Part shown: in pieces, positions 60,201 to 64,000 of the stretch
Position numbering within the stretch: position 1 is the stretch's first letter
How the letters are laid out: every line of letters begins with the position of its first letter
From: Membranipora membranacea
Taxonomy: Eukaryota > Bryozoa > Gymnolaemata > Cheilostomatida > Membraniporidae
Assembly (NCBI GenBank): GCA_914767715.1
Contig: OU612069.1
Span: forward strand, 29,867,579-29,931,578
Direction: 5' to 3'
Length of the DNA: 64,000 nucleotides
The notes under the pieces: model-generated
The model's input: only the letters and a program-made list of their open reading frames with translations
Databases searched by the model: none
What the model was told of the DNA's origin: nothing
Position numbers and translations under genes: made by a program

Positions 60201-63200
60201 CAGACAGACACACGGACATACAGACAGACACATACCTGAGTGACACACAGACAGACGCATACCTGAGGAGGACATACAGACAAACACATACCTGAGGAGG
60301 ACACACAGACAGACACGTACCTGAGGAGGACACACAGACAGACACGTACCTGAGGAGGACACACAGACAAACACATACCTGAGGAGGACACACAGACAAA
60401 CACATACCTGAGGGGGACACACAGACAGACACGTACCTGAGGAGGACATACAGACAGACACGTACCTGAGGAGGACACACAGACAGACACGTACCTGAGG
60501 AGGACACACAGACAAACACATACCTGAGGAGGACACACGGACAGACACGTACCTGAGGAGGGCACACAGACAGACACGTACCTGAGGAGGACACACAGAC
60601 AGACACTTACCTGAGGAGGACACAGACAGACAAACACATACCTGAGGAGGACACACAGACAGACACGTACCTGAGGAGGACACACAGACAGACAGACACG
60701 TACCTGAGGAGGACATACTGCTGTTATTCACAGCTGTTGGTGTATTAGGTGTATCTTCTACATCAGCTGATGGTGCCAGACTGATGTGGGACTCGACTTC
60801 TTTATGGTTTGCAGACTACAATAATAAATATAACGACTATGAAGATTAAGTGCTATCTAAATAATGACACATGTCAATATCCCAAATCCCATAGTACAGT
60901 GGTATAGAGGTACAGTGGTATAAAGGTACAGTGTCGTAATACAGTGTAAAAGTACAGTCGGTATGGAGTCAAGTAGCCGTTCCCTTACCTGCCTATTATA
61001 TACCACAGATATATTACAAAATCGATCACCTGACCTGACCACACAGCTTATTATACAGAGTTGAGCCTCGTTGGCCACCTGGGGCTGGTTGTACATCAGC
61101 TTATAAACTCCCAGAGGAGAAGGGACGACTCTAATATAGATAACTATGATTACTGTGTGTCTGTCTATACAGCTGTAATACTTATGCAGTCACATACACA
61201 GTAATAATAGGACTAGAGCAGGAGGAGGCGTAACAAACAGGAAATAACGGTCAATAACACAACTAATAATTATATCAGTAACAACAGGTGGTGTAACCTC
61301 CGGAATGGAGAGAAAAATGTCAGCAACAATAAAACTAAAGTCCCTCAATGTCATACCAGAGAGAGTATATATATATAAATCATATGTATCCCTCTGTGAC
61401 ACCAGAGAGCGTATATATATATGTATATATATATATGTATATATATATATATGCTCTCTGGTAAGTGTGTCACAAAGTGTGAACAACCCTTAACCAGCTC
61501 ATAACCTGAGCGCTTCTCCATCTTTATTTGTGTGACACTGTTAATCCTACGTAGAACAGATCAGGAATAATCATGACTGATTGAATTATCACCTGGAGAG
61601 TCTGAGTGATTCAGAGAGAGTGAGAGAGTTGGTTAAAAAAATGTTGGTTAAAATCGCAAGGGTTACTCACCTACCAGATCGTGGCGGCGATTAATAGTGT
61701 GTGCCTTAAGGGCAAGGCTGCAATGACTGCGCCAATTTCCTCTCAGTTTGTAGGCAGGTCGGAGCACACCTTGGGGTCCAACAACTCCCAGTAGTCAGTG
61801 GACTGCTGTGGAATTCGAACCCACGACCTTCAACACTTGCATGCTGAAGGACCGACACTCTAACCACTGAGCCACCTCTAGAGTGAGGGGGGCTCTGTAT
61901 GCTCTAACCACAGTAGTGATATATTATTGATTATAAGTAGCTAACGCTGATTCTCAGGCAGCACCGATTTAGTGAGAGGACACACACTACTTAATTCTGC
62001 ATCATTAGGCGACAATAGGAAGACAAACTTATTAATTAATCTCAGCATCATAACATCAAACCCAATCAATTATAAGCAGTAATATGAGCTGTGAGACAAC
62101 ATAGCTGTGATACCATACACAAAGCTGTGATACCACACAAAGCTATTGAGTCAGCTGTCTCAATAAGAGATATAACCCCTAAGGGCCTTAATATCAACCG
62201 GAAATCAGCCTCAAGCAAGTACTGAACTACTGTGTACATCAAACTGGCCTCAAGTACTGAACAACTGTGTACATCAAACTTTGCCTGTAGCAGAGGAGTG
62301 GTCTAATAAATTATAATACATAACCTTATTCATCCCAAAGGTTTACAAAATTATGAGCTGCAAACATCGCTGTGGCTGTAAATCGCCTCTTTCAGACCAT
62401 CGGCATAACCAGACCATCGGCATAACCAGACCATCGGCATAACCAGACCATTGGCATAATCAGACCATAGGCATAATCAGACCATCGGCATAACCAGACC
62501 ATGGACACAATCGGACCATGGACCCAATCAGACCATGGACACAATCAGACCAAGGGCACGTTAAGACCATGGACCCAATCAGACCAAGGGCACGTTAAGA
62601 CCACGGAGACAATCAAACCACGGACACAATCAGACCATAGACACAATCAGACCATGGACACAATCAGACCATAGACACAATCGGACCATGGACCCAATCA
62701 GACAATGGACACAATCAGACCATGGACCCAATCAGACCAAGGGCACGTTAAGACCACGGAGACAATCAAACCACGGACACAATCAGACCATAGACACAAT
62801 CAGACCATGGACACAATCAGACCATAGACACAATCGGACCATGGACCCAATCAGACAATGGACACAATCAGACCATGGACACAATCAGACCATGGACACA
62901 ATCAGACCATAGACACAATCAGACCATGGACACAATCAGACCATAGACACAATCAGACCATAGACACAATCAGACCATAGACAGGGGTGTCAGGTAATTT
63001 GGGTGTTTAGTAATAGCAGTCCTGTTCATTAGGGAAAAACTTAGAAACCCCAAACCCCTGTGGGCCTGATTAGTATGCCTAACTGAGGCAGTGCGGTGTG
63101 TATGATGTTATGTCTCACATAGTGTTTGACGTTACATTTGACGTTGTGTTTGACGTTATGTATTAGTCTGTCTCAGATTTATAATTAGACTAAATAAGCA

Positions 63201-63956
63201 TGTTGGTTGCAGGATGTCCAATCCAATGTCAATCATATAGAGAACAAAGTGAACACAGCCCAGCTATATTTGTATACAACATGACATGTGATTTTTGGCC
63301 CCGGGTCCAAATAATATAAATAATATACATTCTGATGTAGACTGGAAATTAATGTTAAGTGCAAAGTCCACCCAACTCGCAGTAATATCTAATATAGGGT
63401 TAGTGTGTACCTAACATCTCTTACACAGAGCTAATAAATACTGACCTGAATGTAGATCTGATCCGCTCTGTGAGGAGAAACAGGAGATACTTTCTTCTGA
63501 GGCGAAGAGATCAAACTCTGTAGGAGTAATAATATAATACTGTACGGATCAGTGCAGATAATATAATACTGTACGGATCAGTGCAGATAATATAACATGA
63601 TATATACAAACTAAACTAAGAATATCAGTGTGTTATATAAGCTGGCCCGGTGTGAACTGGTCAGTGTGTACTGACTTCACTCATACTAATATATGCACAA
63701 AATAAAAAGAGTGATAAGGGACAATAATTGAACTTTTGTTCATCCCACATAAATATCTATATTTAAAAAATACCATAAAATCAAAGCATTTCAACTGTTA
63801 CATGATTGGTGTTTGAGGTTTTAGTCTCTAGCGAGTATATAACTCACCATATCCCTGTGGGGTGTAGCCGTCGGACTGCCCTGTGGAGAGGCATGTAAAT
63901 CTCTGAATCCTACTTCACTCATCGGGCGAGCTCCTAATACCTGTATTTCTAACTTC
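46701..63956 (-). CDS. Multi-SH3 adaptor, SH3D19-like, both ends missing
   Basis: Exons seen, 5' to 3': 63848-63956, 63446-63517, 60704-60815, 57669-57769, 56592-56804, 55539-55631, 54604-55125, 54091-54232, 48019-48071, 47452-47641, 46701-46867. All are bounded by AG and GT and all phases match. The product has a long proline-rich, probably disordered N-terminal region, then two complete SH3 domains and the start of a third. SH3 domains bind PxxP ligands, so this is likely a cytoplasmic scaffold for actin, endocytosis or receptor-shedding complexes. SH3D19 (EVE1) is the closest architecture I know, with repeated PTIIRP motifs and C-terminal SH3 domains, but orthology is not shown. The gene runs past the right edge; further SH3 exons are expected left of 46701. 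Introns are unusually full of tandem arrays anchored at splice sites. Confidence 0.85.
47148..47460 (-). repeat. 65 bp array, five copies, duplicates exon end plus donor
   Basis: Each unit, on the - strand, contains TTTGTATC(A/G)GTGGGAGAAG followed by GTAAGC or GTGAGC. The first 19-20 bases are the coding end of exon 47452-47641; the rest is intron. The copy at the exon is the real junction. Confidence 0.93.
48891..54090 (-). repeat. 30 bp array, about 173 copies, no indels visible
   Basis: The + strand unit is TTAGACTACCCTATACTGTG plus TGTAGCTTAC. The spacing stays at exactly 30 across 5.2 kb. On the gene's strand each unit carries GTAAGC or GTATGC and the array begins at the donor of exon 54091-54232. 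Outlying partial copies lie near 48495-48545. Variant positions are the base after CTAC and CTTAC/CATAC. Confidence 0.97.
54216..54352 (-). repeat. Triplicated 3' splice site, 55-58 bp spacing
   Basis: TGTTTTACAGCCGAGTAC occurs at the true acceptor of exon 54091-54232 and twice more upstream (about 54291 and 54346). The copies include the first exon bases in diverged form. Confidence 0.9.
54604..63956 (-). CDS. Proline-rich N-terminal region of the adaptor gene (seven exons)
   Basis: Exon 63848-63956 reads KLEIQVLGARPMSEVGF. Exons 63446 and 60704 are Ser/Pro rich (SPQKKVSPVSPHR). Exons 57669 and 56592 both carry PTIIRP. Exon 55539 has TPPPRKGLPLVP. Exon 54604-55125 (174 codons) has PPRPKPPQQPPQQPPQ, a Ser run and then a charged segment (LQRIYAQKAKREEENPDKYK). 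The polyproline stretches could be ligands for its own or other SH3 domains. No signal peptide or membrane segment is seen, but the start codon lies outside the window. Confidence 0.82.
56340..56585. repeat. Two short arrays beside the exon 56592 donor
   Basis: 56340-56516 repeats TTTTGCCAATCACATTTCGC-like units of about 18-38 bases. 56519-56585 has three copies of CCCCATATGTCGTAACGCCA, about 22 bases each, ending about 8 bases from the donor of exon 56592-56804. Confidence 0.85.
57803..59655 (-). repeat. 15 bp array, about 120 copies, upstream of an acceptor
   Basis: The + strand unit is GATGTTGAGGGGAGG with T, GT and other variants. On the gene's strand it reads CTCAACATCCCTCCC: a CTCAAC branch-point-like string plus a pyrimidine run. 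The array ends about 34 bases before the acceptor of exon 57669-57769. The + strand is G-rich (runs of GGGG and GGG) and could form G-quadruplexes. Confidence 0.95.
59780..59912 (+). repeat. 15-16 bp repeat, about eight copies
   Basis: Repeats of TATTCAGGGTTTAG. The core CAGGGTTTA looks telomere-like but is not a canonical telomere repeat. Confidence 0.85.
60232..60713 (-). repeat. About 29 bp array of a splice donor, about 15 copies
   Basis: On the - strand the unit is TCCTCCTCAGGTACGTGTCT plus GTCTGTGTG. The first ten bases equal the end of exon 60704-60815 (codons TCC TCC TCA G) and GTACGTG is its donor, so each copy is a full-looking exon-intron junction. Distal units have GTATGTG or GTAAGTG. 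Unit length varies (27-33), so different donor choices would shift frame. Confidence 0.93.
61370..61462. repeat. AT microsatellite inside an inverted repeat
   Basis: CCAGAGAGCGTATATATATA and its inverted form at 61450-61461 flank (AT)n/(GTATAT)n. Confidence 0.8.
61680..61884 (-). repeat. tRNA-derived SINE, family B, full copy
   Basis: On the - strand, A box GGTGGCTCAGTGGTTAGAG, then B box GTGGGTTCGAATTCCAC with a pairing T stem, then a body GGTGTGCTCCGACCTGCC and TTGGCGCAG, shared with the repeats at 32.2 and 33.1 kb. It lies in an intron of the SH3 gene in the same orientation. Confidence 0.88.
62395..62985 (+). repeat. 17 bp array, about 35 copies
   Basis: The unit is AATCAGACCATGGACAC with variants (CATCGGCATAACC at the left, AAGGGCACGTTAAGACC inserts). 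A longer block containing those inserts is repeated (about 62560-62660 and 62725-62830), a higher-order duplication. Confidence 0.92.
63527..63592. repeat. 29 bp tandem duplication
   Basis: Two copies of a unit containing AATACTGTACGGATCAGTGC directly upstream (gene sense) of the acceptor of exon 63446-63517. Confidence 0.85.
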
Positions 63957-64000
63957 CTGTAATTAAATCCCTTCATAGTGGAATACATCATCAGATATAG

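Noticed and set aside
60023-60731. Cys/Val/Ser-rich ORFs on the - strand
   Set aside because: Read-through of the exon end into the donor array; only the part above 60704 is the exon.

Overview
This is an AT-rich piece of nuclear DNA from an animal. Intron-split genes with GT-AG boundaries, a caspase, a Roc-COR (ROCO) GTPase, a multi-SH3 adaptor, tRNA-derived SINEs, non-LTR and Ty3-type retrotransposons and THAP-type DNA transposons all point to an invertebrate metazoan. A sponge or other early-branching animal is my guess, not a proof. I see no operons, rRNA genes or convincing functional tRNA genes.

Three host genes and one host exon can be built by hand from open frames, splice sites and matching codon phase. 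(1) A small + strand gene of three exons (1144-7201, about 106 codons) carries a near-complete antisense non-LTR retrotransposon in its first intron. (2) A - strand gene (10133-16905, 5' end not found) encodes the end of a leucine-rich repeat, a Roc GTPase domain, a COR domain with an acidic insert, a Cys-rich linker and a caspase domain (p20 plus p10) with all key catalytic residues. This ROCO-caspase fusion is the most striking gene here. (3) A - strand gene running off the right edge (46701-63956, eleven exons seen) encodes a proline-rich protein with two complete SH3 domains and the start of a third, most like SH3D19-type adaptors. (4) A single well-bounded + strand exon lies at 38798-38863.

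The rest is mostly transposable-element debris and tandem repeats. 18-29 kb holds TIR elements, a palindrome, a non-LTR/Ty3 chimera joined by a hexamer array, and SINEs. 29-37 kb holds a decayed non-LTR element, a 0.6 kb duplication and tandem SINEs. 39.1-43.1 kb is a P-superfamily-like element with an 8 bp target duplication, a THAP remnant and nested MITE or foldback units.

The most unusual structural theme is that large minisatellite arrays begin exactly at splice sites. At five introns in two unrelated genes the repeat unit contains the 5' splice site, in several cases with exon bases. At one exon the 3' splice site is in triplicate. At another, the array upstream of the acceptor is about 120 copies of a branch-point-like plus polypyrimidine unit. 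One array is about 173 copies of a 30 bp unit over 5.2 kb with no indel visible.
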